The notes under the pieces: model-generated
Seen by the model: only the letters and a program-made list of their open reading frames with translations
What the model was told of the DNA's origin: nothing
Databases searched by the model: none
NCBI RefSeq assembly: GCF_003045775.1
Contig: NZ_PXNS01000010.1
Location: forward strand, 124,001-188,000
Direction: 5' to 3'
Origin: Halomonas litopenaei
Lineage (GTDB): Bacteria > Pseudomonadota > Gammaproteobacteria > Pseudomonadales > Halomonadaceae
DNA: 64,000 nt
Shown here: positions 10,392-19,624 of the stretch, one piece after another
Layout: each line of letters starts with the position of its first letter
Numbering within the stretch: the stretch's first letter is position 1
Made by a program: the position numbers and the translations under genes

Positions 10392-12032
10392 TCAGGCGGA
10401 GGGCAGGGTAATACGAAAGCGCGCACCCTGTGGCGCGTCAGGATCTTCTGGCCGCCTCGCACCGGGACCGGGGGGAAGAGCGTCTGCGCTCGGTGGGTCG
10501 CCGTCATCGATCAGCACCAGGTTGCCGCCCATGGCCTCGATCAACGACAGGCTGATCGATAGCCCCATGCCGAGACCGTCCTTGCGGCCGCTGACGAAGG
10601 GCGTAAACAGGCCCTGGCGTTGCTCTGGTGCCACGCCGGGGCCGTCGTCGACGATGTCCACGCAGCATTCACGGGAGCCAAGCGGGTAGGCTTCCAGGCG
10701 AATGCACGGAGGCCTGGGCGGAGTGGCGATGTCGCGACAGGCGTCGAGAGCGTTGCGGATCAGGTTGACCAGTACCTGTTCCAGGCCGATGGCGTCGGCC
10801 ATGACGAGGTCGAGGCCAGGGGCCAGGCGTGACGCCAGATGCACGCCTTCGTGCCGACACTGGGGCTCGCACAGGTCGCAGGCCTGGCCAATGATCTCGG
10901 CGAGATCCTGGGGCGCGAGGTGAAGACTGCCGCGGCGAACGAAGCGACGGATATGCTTGAAGCGTTCGGATAGGCGCTGAATCTGATCGTTGATGCGGTT
11001 GAGGGGCAGCGCCAGTTGGTGGGCGGGTTGGTCGGGGTCGCGCTCGAGCTGCATCAGCGCGCCGCTGGCGTAGTTGCCCATGGCCGCCAGCGGCTGATTG
11101 CATTCGTGGGCGATATTGGTGGCCAGTTCACCCAGGCTCGCCAGGCGATTGGCGTGGGTGATCTGCTCCTGATGGCGGCGTGCCTGGGCCTCCGCCTCCA
11201 GGCGCAGACTGAGATCTCGATTGAGGATCGACAGTCGCGTCTGCCCTCCCTGTTCACGGTGCAGCTGGACCACGCTGAGCACCGGGATCTCGCCTGAGGG
11301 TGAGGCCAGGGCCAGCTCGCCACTCCAGCGCCCCTCCAGGGTGACGGCAGGCAGCACCTGTTCACGCCATCTTTGTGCCGACGTTGGCACCAACAGTTCG
11401 GCAATGGTCGTGCTTGCGCCTTCTTCGTCGAGCCTGAACAGGCTACGTGCGGCCTGATTGCAGTAGACCACGCGTTCGTCCTGGTCGCAGAACAGCACAA
11501 AATCGGTGGTCGATTCCACCACCCTTGCCAGGCGCTCGCGGCGTGCCTCGGACTCGACACGCCGACTGACGTCGCGGGAGACGCACAGCACGTCGGTGAG
11601 TTCGCCGGTAGCGGGGTCGCGACGGGTACGGCTGGTGGTCTCGAACCAGATGTAGTGGCCGCTGCGGGTGCGAAAACGGTAGGTCTGCTCGTAGAAGCCC
11701 TCGTGGTAGTAGATGCGAGGGGACTTGGACAGCAGCGCCGCCAGATCGTCCGGGTGGAAGAGGTCGTAGGCCGATACACCGATCAAGTCGTCAGGATCAT
11801 AGCCCAGCAGGGTCCTGGCGGCCTGGGAGGCGTAGAGGAAGACGCCGTTGTGGTCGTGGCGCGAGATCAGATCCGTGGTGCTCTCGGCCAGCCACTGATA
11901 GTGGCGCTTCTCCTGTTCGAGCTGCTGTACCCGTTCGCTGAGCGCCTCTACCTGCTGGCGCAAGCGTTCCTCTTCGGTTCGCGGTTCGGCGCTGGAGGCT
12001 TTAGCGTCGTTGCTGTCGTGGCGCATGGTCAT
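10392..12032 (-). CDS. soluble PAS-PAS sensor histidine kinase
   Basis: 546 residues without membrane segments, so a cytoplasmic sensor. An N-terminal coiled coil (about 22-50) leads to PAS1 (about 48-160) and PAS2 (about 168-280), then a FixL/DctB-type phosphoacceptor box with H309 in NIAHECNQPLAAMGN; the usual Leu after HE is Cys here. The ATPase domain has N-box VLVNLIRNALDAC, DDGPGVAPE and GLGMGLSIS. The ATG overlaps the end region of the upstream oxygenase gene with only 6 bases between them, so the two are co-translated. Probable partner of the FixJ-type regulator downstream. Signal unknown; I saw no certain heme-binding motif in either PAS. Confidence 0.92.
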   Translation of the reverse strand: MTMRHDSNDAKASSAEPRTEEERLRQQVEALSERVQQLEQEKRHYQWLAESTTDLISRHDHNGVFLYASQAARTLLGYDPDDLIGVSAYDLFHPDDLAALLSKSPRIYYHEGFYEQTYRFRTRSGHYIWFETTSRTRRDPATGELTDVLCVSRDVSRRVESEARRERLARVVESTTDFVLFCDQDERVVYCNQAARSLFRLDEEGASTTIAELLVPTSAQRWREQVLPAVTLEGRWSGELALASPSGEIPVLSVVQLHREQGGQTRLSILNRDLSLRLEAEAQARRHQEQITHANRLASLGELATNIAHECNQPLAAMGNYASGALMQLERDPDQPAHQLALPLNRINDQIQRLSERFKHIRRFVRRGSLHLAPQDLAEIIGQACDLCEPQCRHEGVHLASRLAPGLDLVMADAIGLEQVLVNLIRNALDACRDIATPPRPPCIRLEAYPLGSRECCVDIVDDGPGVAPEQRQGLFTPFVSGRKDGLGMGLSISLSLIEAMGGNLVLIDDGDPPSADALPPGPGARRPEDPDAPQGARFRITLPSA

Positions 12033-12038
12033 CAGGCC

Positions 12039-12698
12039 CTAGCGAGCCGGGTCTACCACGCCACCCAGCGAGGCATTGCGTCTGAACCAGCCGGCGATGC
12101 TGGCGCGGGGCAGGCGGGTCGGCAGTACTTCATGCGGCACCTGCTCGGACAGGAAGCACACCAGGGTGCCGGCCCTGGGGGCGACCCTGGTGAGCTCCCT
12201 CTGCGGGTCCTGTTCAGCGTAGATGACCATCTCGCCACCGCCATCTTCCGGCCAGTCGGGATTGAGATAGCCTACCGTGGAGACCACGCGGTTGGCGCGG
12301 CCTCGGAAACTGTCGAGATGGCGACGGTAGAAGGCTCCGGCAGGGTAGCGGGCCAGATGCGCCTCGTACTCGAACAGGCCGAGAAACAGGCTCTCGTTGA
12401 GCCTCTGCTGGAGTTCGCCCATGGCATCGAGATAGCGGCGCTGGGCCAGGGTTTCCCGATCGAGCCAGTGGATGGCGTCGCCACGAATGTCTTCGCGGGT
12501 ATCGAAGTCGGATCCGCGGCCGATGCCGGCCCTGGCCAGGGCCTGCTGGTGCGCTCGGCCCTCGACCTCGGCGTGCAGCGCCTGGCACAGCTCGGCGTCG
12601 ATCATCCCTTCACCGACATAGAAGCCGCGTTCCACCAGGGCGTCCACCAGCTCCTCCATCCGTTGCGGCGGCAGGGGGCAGGGATCGGGGTAGCTCAT
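12039..12698 (-). CDS. 2OG-Fe(II) oxygenase, prolyl-hydroxylase type
   Basis: 219 residues of the SM-20/P4H fold. The iron facial triad is H127, D129 (YRRHLDSF) and H189 (QVPHEV), with R198 nine residues later as the 2-oxoglutarate anchor; all are present, so it should be active. Relatives hydroxylate protein side chains or small molecules. It is the first gene of an operon with a soluble PAS kinase and a FixJ regulator, spaced by 6 bases from the kinase. Such coupling to a two-component system suggests oxygen- or 2OG-linked signalling, which is inference. Confidence 0.87.
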   Translation of the reverse strand: MSYPDPCPLPPQRMEELVDALVERGFYVGEGMIDAELCQALHAEVEGRAHQQALARAGIGRGSDFDTREDIRGDAIHWLDRETLAQRRYLDAMGELQQRLNESLFLGLFEYEAHLARYPAGAFYRRHLDSFRGRANRVVSTVGYLNPDWPEDGGGEMVIYAEQDPQRELTRVAPRAGTLVCFLSEQVPHEVLPTRLPRASIAGWFRRNASLGGVVDPAR

Positions 12699-12738
12699 GA
12701 AATCGGTGCTCGTCTTGTCATCGCGGGGCCATGCCTGG

Positions 12739-13371
12739 TCATCTTGGCGCTCTTCTCGGAGGCAGATGGCGTAGTCTACCCTCCGGGCGGCGAGAAAGGC
12801 TCATGTCCAGGTCGCATCCCTTGGCCAGCAGCTCCACCAGCATCATGGCGGACAGCCCCCAGATCACGTAGTCGTCGCCCTGGTCGGCGGGGATCAGGTA
12901 GCTCGGCACATAGATGTCGTTGCCGTCCACCGGGATCACGTCGGTGTGGGTACGCTGGTCATCGATAAAGTGCGACAGCGGCACCTCGAAGATCGCGTCC
13001 AGCTCGCCCAGGTCCGGGACCAGCGGCAGATCCGGCGGAATCAGCCCGACGAAAGGGGTGACCTTGAGACCATGCAGCGACAGCACATCCGAGAGCTGGC
13101 CGAGCACCTCTACCTGGCCGGGGGGGAGGCCTATCTCTTCTTCGGACTCGCGCAGGGCGGTGGCCAGCAGGTCGGCGTCATGAGGCTCCCGCTTGCCGCC
13201 TGGAAAGGCGACCTGGCCGCTGTGGGTCGACAGGTGGCTTGCGCGGCGGGTGAACAGCAGGCCGGGCTCGGGCCGATCGACCAACGGAATGAGTACCGCC
13301 GCCTCGGGCAGCTTCAGCGTCAGGCGGCGGGGGGAATGCGCTTGCAGGCGTTTGCGAAGTTTCTCTAACAT
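12739..13371 (-). CDS. CoA pyrophosphatase, NudL-type NUDIX hydrolase
   Basis: Hydrolyses CoA or acyl-CoA at the pyrophosphate. I chose the ATG at 13371 (product MLEKLRKRLQAH); the frame is open a further 66 bases but that part overlaps the promoter of the divergent NUDIX gene. 210 residues. The NUDIX box reads GGKREPHDADLLATALRE followed by SEEEIGL, the variant spacing typical of NudL. The CoA-specific segment upstream (TRRASHLSTHSGQVAFPGG) is present. Confidence 0.9.
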   Translation of the reverse strand: MLEKLRKRLQAHSPRRLTLKLPEAAVLIPLVDRPEPGLLFTRRASHLSTHSGQVAFPGGKREPHDADLLATALRESEEEIGLPPGQVEVLGQLSDVLSLHGLKVTPFVGLIPPDLPLVPDLGELDAIFEVPLSHFIDDQRTHTDVIPVDGNDIYVPSYLIPADQGDDYVIWGLSAMMLVELLAKGCDLDMSLSRRPEGRLRHLPPRRAPR

Positions 13372-13472
13372 GGGGGATCCGCAGGGTTTCACTCCTTGTA
13401 CCCAGCCCCGTGCAGTGGCGTCAAGCCCGTCCTCCATTCCCGAGCCGGGAGCGACATGAACGATTGCAGCCC

Positions 13473-14030
13473 ATGAATTTTTGCAGCCATTGCGGGCAGA
13501 CCGTCCGTTTCGTCATCCCCGAGGGGGACGACCGTCCGCGTTACCTGTGTGACGACTGCGGTACCATCCACTACCAGAACCCGCGCATCGTGGCCGGCAC
13601 GCTGCCGGTTTGCGGGTCACGGGTGCTGCTGTGTCGTCGCGCCATCGCACCGCGTGAAGGCTACTGGACGCTGCCGGCGGGATTCATGGAAAACGGCGAG
13701 ACCACCCCGGACGCAGCACGGCGCGAGACCCGCGAGGAGGCCTGCGCCGAGGTAGCGCTGTCGGGGCTCTACACCATGATCGACCTGCCCCATATCAACC
13801 AGGTGTTCATGATCTTTCTCGCCGAGCTCGATGGAGGTTACGCCGCCGGTCCCGAGAGTCTTGAGGTCGCGCTGTTCGAGGAGCACGAGGTGCCCTGGGA
13901 CGAACTGGCCTTTCCCACCATCGAGCGTACCCTGCGTCACTTCTTCGAGGACCGCGCAAGCGCGACCTTCCCGCTACACATCAGCGATATCACACCGGAT
14001 CAGCGCAAGCGCTTCTTCGGCAGCGCCTGA
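13473..14030 (+). CDS. NUDIX hydrolase with N-terminal zinc ribbon
   Basis: 185 residues from ATG 13473. An N-terminal zinc ribbon is formed by CSHCG (residues 4-8) and CDDCG (about 28-32). The NUDIX box starts at GFMENGETTPDAARRETREE and is complete. This group (COG1051-like) hydrolyses ADP-ribose, NADH or related dinucleotides; the substrate is not fixed by the motifs seen. It is divergent from the NudL-type gene, with 101 bp between the chosen starts. Confidence 0.88.
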   Translation: MNFCSHCGQTVRFVIPEGDDRPRYLCDDCGTIHYQNPRIVAGTLPVCGSRVLLCRRAIAPREGYWTLPAGFMENGETTPDAARRETREEACAEVALSGLYTMIDLPHINQVFMIFLAELDGGYAAGPESLEVALFEEHEVPWDELAFPTIERTLRHFFEDRASATFPLHISDITPDQRKRFFGSA

Positions 14031-14050
14031 CAGCACACGTCCAAGGCTTC

Positions 14051-14078
14051 CCGGGGGCGGGGCCAGGGCTGCCCCCGG
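14051..14078. terminator. GC-rich hairpin between convergent genes
   Basis: Perfect 8-bp stem ccgggggc/gcccccgg, 12-base loop, 20 bp after the NUDIX stop codon and facing the YqfO-like gene. No T-run, so the call is positional. Confidence 0.4.
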
Positions 14079-14132
14079 TGGCCGGCCGCAGATTCGAAAG
14101 GTCACCGGCCGGCTCGTCCGCTTTCGTTCGCG

Positions 14133-14444
14133 TTATAGGTCTGCCAGCCGCCAGACGTCGTAGGCCACTTCCTCGTAGGGATGGGCCAGCTTGAGCGCGG
14201 AGATGGCGGCGCCGATCAGCTCGTCCTCGCACACCAGCTCCACCTTGTATTCCTCTACCCGCTCAAGCTCGCCTACCTGGCCGATGTGCGGGTCGGCGCC
14301 GTCCAGCGGGCGAAACTGGCCCTGACCGGCGGTCTGGAAGCAGCAGGCCTCGTAGTCACCGATGCGTCCGGCACCCGTGGCAAACACGGCTTCCTTGACC
14401 GCCTCGGCGTCGTCTCTGGGCACGAAGAAGGCAAGCTTGTACAT
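14133..14444 (-). CDS. YqfO/NIF3-associated PII-like protein
   Basis: 103-residue stand-alone version of the cation-tolerance (CutA/PII-like) domain inserted in NIF3 proteins. The start is fixed by AAGGAGA upstream. It shows the family features: N-terminal YKLAFFVPRDDAEAVKEAVF, a central GQFRPLDGADPHIGQVGELE and C-terminal HPYEEVAYDVWRL. Biochemical role unknown. It lies between a convergent NUDIX gene and a divergent fructosamine kinase. Confidence 0.88.
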   Translation of the reverse strand: MYKLAFFVPRDDAEAVKEAVFATGAGRIGDYEACCFQTAGQGQFRPLDGADPHIGQVGELERVEEYKVELVCEDELIGAAISALKLAHPYEEVAYDVWRLADL

Positions 14445-14552
14445 GGGGTCTCCTTGCGTAAGCTGGGGGATGGTCGAGCCGGGTGTACCACCCGAGGGTG
14501 GCGACGCGCAACCTGCGCCCGGCGAATCTGCCAGCAGCCAGCAGGAGCCAGC

Positions 14553-15398
14553 ATGAAACTGAATGACGCCCTCGAGACGCTGGGGCTAGCCGCCACGGCA
14601 CCGCCACGTGCCCTGTCGGGCGGTGATATGGCCGAGGTGTGGCGGATCGAGACCGCGCAGGGCGCGGTGGTGGCCAAGCGCGACGATCCTGAACGCCTGG
14701 CAGGAGAGGCCGAGGGCCTTTCCGCACTCGGCGATGCCGGTAGCTCGCTGGTGATACCCGCAGTGATGGGCCAGGTCGGCTCCTGGCTGGTGATGGAAGC
14801 ACTGGAGCCGGGGCCCGCCGACTGGACGGCGCTGGGTCGAGGGCTGGCGGAGCTGCACGCGCCTTGCGAGGCCGCCCACGGCTGGGCGCACGACAACGCC
14901 TGCGGGGCGACGCCCCAGCCCAATGCGCCGCTGCACGACGGACGCGCCTTCCAGCGTGAGCGAAGATTGATGCCCCTGGGCGAGGCCTGCCTCGGCCGCG
15001 GCTTGCTGTCGCGCAGTGAACTTGCCCGCCTCAAGCAGGTGGCCGACCAGCTCGAGGCGTGGCTGCCTGACCAGGCGCCGAGTCTGGTGCACGGGGACCT
15101 GTGGTCCGGCAACGTCATCCACAGTTCGCGCGGCCCGGCATTGATCGACCCGGCGGTCTATCGCCACTACCCGGAGGTGGATCTGGCCATGCTGACGCTG
15201 TTCGGCGCGCCGGGTGAGGCATTTTTCGAGGCCTACTGGCAGGCGCAGGGGCGGGAGCGCGCCCCCGCCGACTGGCCCCGGCGCGAAGCCGCCTTCCAGC
15301 TCTATCCGTTGCTCAATCACCTGCTGCTGTTCGGCCGTGGCTATCACGCGGCAGTGCTGCGAACGATCACGCGGCTGGAGCAGGACTCCAACGACTAG
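14553..15398 (+). CDS. fructosamine/ketosamine-3-kinase
   Basis: Phosphorylates ketosamines on glycated proteins or amines, leading to spontaneous deglycation. ATG 14553 follows CAGGAG; 281 residues. The aminoglycoside-phosphotransferase fold is marked by catalytic LVHGDLWSGNVI (near residue 182) and the metal-binding ALIDPAVYRHYPEVDLAM. The start of the longer open frame overlaps the oppositely oriented YqfO gene and is rejected. Convergent with the alpha/beta hydrolase, only 12 bp separating the stop codons. Confidence 0.92.
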   Translation: MKLNDALETLGLAATAPPRALSGGDMAEVWRIETAQGAVVAKRDDPERLAGEAEGLSALGDAGSSLVIPAVMGQVGSWLVMEALEPGPADWTALGRGLAELHAPCEAAHGWAHDNACGATPQPNAPLHDGRAFQRERRLMPLGEACLGRGLLSRSELARLKQVADQLEAWLPDQAPSLVHGDLWSGNVIHSSRGPALIDPAVYRHYPEVDLAMLTLFGAPGEAFFEAYWQAQGRERAPADWPRREAAFQLYPLLNHLLLFGRGYHAAVLRTITRLEQDSND

Positions 15399-15410
15399 AC
15401 AGAGCGGGCT

Positions 15411-16325
15411 TCAGGAGGCGCCGAGCCCCAGCAGGCGTCGCCACCAGGGACGCGCAACCGCCCTGGACGGCTCGTGAGGCTGCTCGGCGAGGCTTTTCTC
15501 GAGAAAGGCCTTGATCGGTGCAACCTGGCTCGGGCGATCGAGCATCGGGGCGTGGCCGCAGCCCGGGACCGCCAGCGTCTCGAGCTCTGACTGAGCCTCG
15601 CCCATGCGGGTGACGATATCCTCGGACAGCAAAGGTGAGTCTGCGCCACGCACGACCATCAAGGGGCAGCGGATGGCCTTCCAGTCGGCCCAGGTGTCCC
15701 GGGGCGTGTCGTGGACGAATTGCTCGCCGATGCGCGGGTCGTAGTGGTAGGTCCAGCTACCGTCCGGCAGGCGGCGCGCGCTCTCCAGGGTGAGCTGGCG
15801 CCAGGCGTCCTCGTCATCTATGCCGAAGCCGGCGTAGTGGCGGCGCAGCTCCGCCTCCAGTTGGCTCAAGCGGGAAAAGCGGTGGGGGACGGTGAAGTAG
15901 GTGGCCAGTTCGGCGAGGCCTTGTGGCACCAGTTCCGGACCGACATCGTTGAGCACCAGTCGCTCGATGCGGCCTGCACTGGATGGATCGGCGGCCAGCA
16001 GCATGCCGAGCAGCCCTCCCATGGAGGTACCCACCCAGGCTGCCCGGTCGAGTTCGAAGTGGTCCATGACGGCCAACGCGACTGTCATGTAGTGGGAGTA
16101 CAAGTAGTCATTGGCAGGATACAGCGACCAGCTCGACAGTCCTCGCCCCGGTGTGTCGGGTGCCAGGACTCGCCATTCGGGGCCAAGTTCCCGGGCCAGG
16201 GCAGCGAAGTCACCGCCGTGGCGTGCCAGTCCGTGCCAGGCGATGACGGTTCTGGGTGCCTCGGGATGAAACACGCGTACCGCGATCTCGAGCTCTCGGA
16301 AGGTGACCAGTCTCAGAGTGTCCAT
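15411..16325 (-). CDS. alpha/beta hydrolase
   Basis: 304-residue serine hydrolase. Nucleophile S101 in VGTSMGGLLG, oxyanion HGLARHGGD, and C-terminal catalytic His in GCGHAPMLD; the acid is probably the Asp in VVRGADSPLL. The ATG follows AGGAG. No signal peptide. An almost perfect TGCA-centred palindrome lies 45 bp upstream (16370-16386), resembling polyhydroxyalkanoate regulator (PhaR) sites, so a role in PHA or 3-hydroxyacid ester turnover is possible but unproven. Confidence 0.88.
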   Translation of the reverse strand: MDTLRLVTFRELEIAVRVFHPEAPRTVIAWHGLARHGGDFAALARELGPEWRVLAPDTPGRGLSSWSLYPANDYLYSHYMTVALAVMDHFELDRAAWVGTSMGGLLGMLLAADPSSAGRIERLVLNDVGPELVPQGLAELATYFTVPHRFSRLSQLEAELRRHYAGFGIDDEDAWRQLTLESARRLPDGSWTYHYDPRIGEQFVHDTPRDTWADWKAIRCPLMVVRGADSPLLSEDIVTRMGEAQSELETLAVPGCGHAPMLDRPSQVAPIKAFLEKSLAEQPHEPSRAVARPWWRRLLGLGAS

Positions 16326-16369
16326 GGTGGCTCCTGGTGATGGTCCTGCAGGGGAGGGTGATCTTGGCT

Positions 16370-16386
16370 ATGTTGCAGTGCAGCAT
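16370..16386. promoter_or_regulatory. TGCA-centred palindrome, possible PhaR-like operator
   Basis: atgttgcagtgcagcat: arms of 8 with one mismatch around a single base. It shares the ATGTTG/TGCA arm with the palindrome at 22994-23018. It lies 45 bp upstream of the hydrolase start and 287 bp before the tolC-type start. PhaR regulators bind TGC-N-GCA palindromes of this kind; the assignment is inference. Confidence 0.35.
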
Positions 16387-16461
16387 TGTGGTTTAGCCAG
16401 CAATATAGTGCGGAATTGCGAATTTTTCACCATCCTTGCATGAAGGGCGGTAGAATACGAC

Positions 16462-16485
16462 GCCAAACATGCGACAATGTATGTA
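16462..16485. promoter_or_regulatory. AcrR-like operator candidate for the efflux operon
   Basis: A 24-base segment about 190 bp before the TolC start that matches the known E. coli AcrR operator at 17 of 24 positions by eye, with the right half AATGTATGTA (16476-16485) identical. The AcrR-like repressor encoded at 23912-24526 has a recognition helix almost identical to E. coli AcrR. The rest of the 348-bp gap 16326-16673 holds the palindrome at 16370 and no gene that I can see. Confidence 0.45.
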
Positions 16486-16673
16486 TATCGAATACCCCTA
16501 GATTCGAACGCCACCCGGTGCTTTCCAGGAAGTCGAGGCGCCCAGGAAATGGCAAGGACAGTGTGTCAGGGAGGTCGTGCTCGCGTCGCGCGGCGTCCTT
16601 GGCGTGATGTCTCTGTGGCCTGGTCAAAGGGACTTGTGGACAACGCCGAGCAACAGATCCGAGGATGCTATCA

Positions 16674-18137
16674 ATGACGCCTTCCCGACCAGTCCCCGTC
16701 ACTCTGACCTCGCGGGTTCCTTCTCGCCGCCGCCTTCTGTGTGCCGCTGTCGCCGCCCTGATGATGGGCCAGGTCCAGGCCGCCGATCTGTTGACCATTA
16801 CCCGCGACGCGCTGGACAACAACTCCGAGTTGGCCTCCGAGCGGTCCACCACCAGTAGTGCGGAAGAAGGCATCAACGTCGAACAGGCGGATCTCAATCC
16901 TCAGGTGACCGCCTCCGGCGAGGCGGCCTACAACCATATCTTCGAGACCCAGTCGCAGTCCGGCTTCAGCGGCACCGGCAGCGATGACGACTACCTCAGC
17001 TACGGCCTCAACCTGCAGGCGACCCAGAAGCTCTATGACGCCCTGAACAGCCGCGAAGTGAACGTGGCCGAGGCCCAGCTGGAGCAGCAGACCTACACCC
17101 TGGCGGCTACCGAGCAGCAGGTGTTGATCGACACCTCGTCGGCCTACTTCGATATTCTGCGCGCCTACGAGATCCTCGAAGCGCGCAGGGCCCAGGAGCG
17201 CGCCATCGGGCGTCAGCTCGAGCAGGCCCAGGAGCAGTTCGACGTCGGCCTGATCGCGATCACCGAGGTCGAGGAAGCGCGGGCGACCTTCGACCAGTCA
17301 CGGGCCGACCGGATCGTCGCCGAGAGCGACCTCCAGGTGGCCTTCGAGGCGCTGGAGCGCCTGACCGGCAAGCGCTACGACAGCATCGAGATGCTCCAGG
17401 ACGATCTGCCCATTGCGCTGCCCGAGCCGTCCAGTCGTGATGCCTGGATCGAGCTTGCCATCGAGCGCAATCCGGAACTGCTGGCGCAGCAGGCTGGCGT
17501 CGATGTGGCGCGTGAGCGGATCGATGTGGCCAGGGCCGCCGATCTGCCGGTGGTGGAGGCCTTTGCCAACTACGCCTACAGCGACGACGAGCGTGACAAC
17601 TTCGAGGACTACAACTCCAATAGCCAGGTGGGCGTGAGCGCGAGCATGCCGCTGTACACCGGCGGTCGGACCAGCGCCTCGGTGCGCCAGACCACCTACG
17701 ACCTGGAGTCCAGCCAGTACGACTTCGAGTCCCAGCGTCGCGAGACGGTGCTGCAGGTGCGCTCGCTGTATACCCAGGTCAGCAATGACGTCTCCACGGT
17801 GGCGGCGCGCAAGCAGTCCATCGTCTCCAACCAGAGTGCCCTGGATGCCACCCGCGCGGGCTACGAGGTGGGTACCCGCAACATCGTCGACGTGCTCAAC
17901 GCCGAGCAGAACCTGTATAACGCCATCGCTGACTACGCCGATGCCCGTTTCAACTACGTGATCAACCTGCTCAGTCTGCACCGTCAGGCGGGGGTGCTCG
18001 ACGCCCAGGATATCGCCGAGCTCAACGCCTTCCTGGTCGAGGAAGGGCAGGTGAACTTCACCCTGCCGGAGCAGGGCGAGGCCGACGAATACGACGCGGT
18101 TCTCGATATCGGCGCACCGCCGAGTCAGGACGGCTGA
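16674..18137 (+). CDS. TolC-family outer-membrane efflux channel
   Basis: 487 residues. ATG 16674 has GAGG nine bases upstream; an ATG at 16665 has no room for a site. Signal peptide to about residue 36, ending QVQA before ADLLT. The mature part has the duplicated outer-membrane efflux protein pattern with long helical hairpins, including the GLIAITEVEEARATFDQSRA segment and its second-half counterpart EVGTRNIVDVLNAEQNLYNA. It forms the trans-envelope exit duct for the RND pump encoded two genes downstream. Confidence 0.95.
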   Translation: MTPSRPVPVTLTSRVPSRRRLLCAAVAALMMGQVQAADLLTITRDALDNNSELASERSTTSSAEEGINVEQADLNPQVTASGEAAYNHIFETQSQSGFSGTGSDDDYLSYGLNLQATQKLYDALNSREVNVAEAQLEQQTYTLAATEQQVLIDTSSAYFDILRAYEILEARRAQERAIGRQLEQAQEQFDVGLIAITEVEEARATFDQSRADRIVAESDLQVAFEALERLTGKRYDSIEMLQDDLPIALPEPSSRDAWIELAIERNPELLAQQAGVDVARERIDVARAADLPVVEAFANYAYSDDERDNFEDYNSNSQVGVSASMPLYTGGRTSASVRQTTYDLESSQYDFESQRRETVLQVRSLYTQVSNDVSTVAARKQSIVSNQSALDATRAGYEVGTRNIVDVLNAEQNLYNAIADYADARFNYVINLLSLHRQAGVLDAQDIAELNAFLVEEGQVNFTLPEQGEADEYDAVLDIGAPPSQDG

Positions 18138-18229
18138 CGCACGCCTTGGCGTCCAGGCTGACCGCCTCCTCCCTCGAGGCGGTCAGCGCCCGGCATCTGA
18201 CGATCCAATTACCCCGAAGGAATCAAGGG

Positions 18230-19624
18230 ATGAAAACCACCATCTATCGCGGCCGCCTCTGGGCCGCACTGGCGGCGGCATTGCTGCTGGTCGGCTGTGG
18301 TCAGGAAGAAGACCCGTCCGCCGGTCAGGCCGGTGGTCAGCCACCCGCCAAGGCCATCGAGGTGGCCGAGCTGGCCTACCAGGACATTCCACTGGACAAG
18401 TCCTACCCCTCCAAGCTGATGAGCGAGCAGGAAGTCACCCTGGTCGCACGTGTCACCGGTGTGCTCGAGGAGCGCAAGTTCGAACCCGGCGATCAGGTCG
18501 AGCAGGGTGAGAGCCTCTACACCATCGAGCCGGACCTGTACGAGGCCACCGTGGCCCAGCGCGAGGCCGACCTGGCCAGCGCCCAGGCCGAGCTGTCGCG
18601 GGCCGAGCGTGACGCCAATCGTTTCCAGCAACTGGCAGCCCAGAACTCGGTGAGCCGTCAGCAGGTCGACCAGGCCCTGGCCGACGCGCGCGTCGCGCGG
18701 GCCAGCGTGGCCCAGGCCGAGGCGGCGCTGAAGAGCGCCCAGCTCGACCTGGACTACGCCGAGGTCACGGCGCCGGTGTCTGGCGTGATCGGTCTCAGTG
18801 AGGTCAATGTCGGCAACCTTGTGTCACCCAATACCGAACTTGCCACCATCACTCCGTTGGATCCGCTTGAGGTCCGTTTCCAGATGCCTCAGAACGACGC
18901 CTTCGAGCTGCGTCGTCAGTTGAAGGACATGAGCATCGAGGACATCGCCGCCTCGCTCGAAGCGTTCTCTTCGCGTGGGGATGAGCCTGCCGTGCTCAGC
19001 GGCCACCTGGACTTCCTTGGCTCCCGTGTCGATCCCGAGACCAGCACCGTCCAGGCGGAGGCCACCTTTGCCAACCCGGACGGCGCGGTTCTGCCGGGTC
19101 AGTACGTGCGCGTGAAGATCGAGGGGCTGGCGCGTTTCGGCGTGCTGGCGGTGCCGGAGCTGGCGTTGACCCAGGGCCTGATGGGCCCGCAGGTCTACGT
19201 GCTTGATGAAGACAACGTCGCCAGGGCGCGTCCGGTGCAGCTCGGCGAGCTGGCGGGCGCCTGGCAGATCATCCTCGACGGCGTCGAACCCGGCGAGCGT
19301 GTGGTGGTCGGTGATCCGGGCAGCCTGAAGCCGGGTACCCCGATCGATCCCCAGCCGTTCGACGGCGACGCCGAGGCACTGATGCAAGAAGCCCAGTACG
19401 AGCAGCAGGGGCAGGGCGCCGGCCAGGCCGCGCCCGAGCAAGCTGAGCAGGAAGCGGCGTCACCGGGCGAGCCAGCGGCCGATCAGAGCGGGCAGGGCAC
19501 TGCGGAGAGCGCTGGTCAGGGCGAGGATGCCGCGAGTGCCACCCAGGCCGCCCAGCAGGCGCCGATGAACGCGCCGCAGGGCGATCAGGAGGCCGAGGAG
19601 GCTCGAGGAGAGGGTAACGAATGA
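18230..19624 (+). CDS. RND efflux periplasmic adaptor lipoprotein
   Basis: Membrane fusion protein linking pump and channel, 464 residues from ATG 18230 (AAGG-rich site). A lipoprotein signal with lipobox LLLVGC puts the lipidated Cys at residue 23. Domains follow as barrel-sandwich hybrid, alpha hairpin (about 95-165), beta barrel and membrane-proximal domain. Unusual is the last ~85 residues, a low-complexity tail rich in Gln, Ala, Glu and Gly with no hydrophobic run. The stop codon overlaps the pump start (ATGA at 19621), so the two are translationally coupled. Confidence 0.95.
   Translation: MKTTIYRGRLWAALAAALLLVGCGQEEDPSAGQAGGQPPAKAIEVAELAYQDIPLDKSYPSKLMSEQEVTLVARVTGVLEERKFEPGDQVEQGESLYTIEPDLYEATVAQREADLASAQAELSRAERDANRFQQLAAQNSVSRQQVDQALADARVARASVAQAEAALKSAQLDLDYAEVTAPVSGVIGLSEVNVGNLVSPNTELATITPLDPLEVRFQMPQNDAFELRRQLKDMSIEDIAASLEAFSSRGDEPAVLSGHLDFLGSRVDPETSTVQAEATFANPDGAVLPGQYVRVKIEGLARFGVLAVPELALTQGLMGPQVYVLDEDNVARARPVQLGELAGAWQIILDGVEPGERVVVGDPGSLKPGTPIDPQPFDGDAEALMQEAQYEQQGQGAGQAAPEQAEQEAASPGEPAADQSGQGTAESAGQGEDAASATQAAQQAPMNAPQGDQEAEEARGEGNE

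Noticed and set aside
11373..12968. 531-codon plus-strand frame opposite the kinase and oxygenase genes
   Set aside because: Antisense to two genes with full motifs; no start site or recognisable domain.
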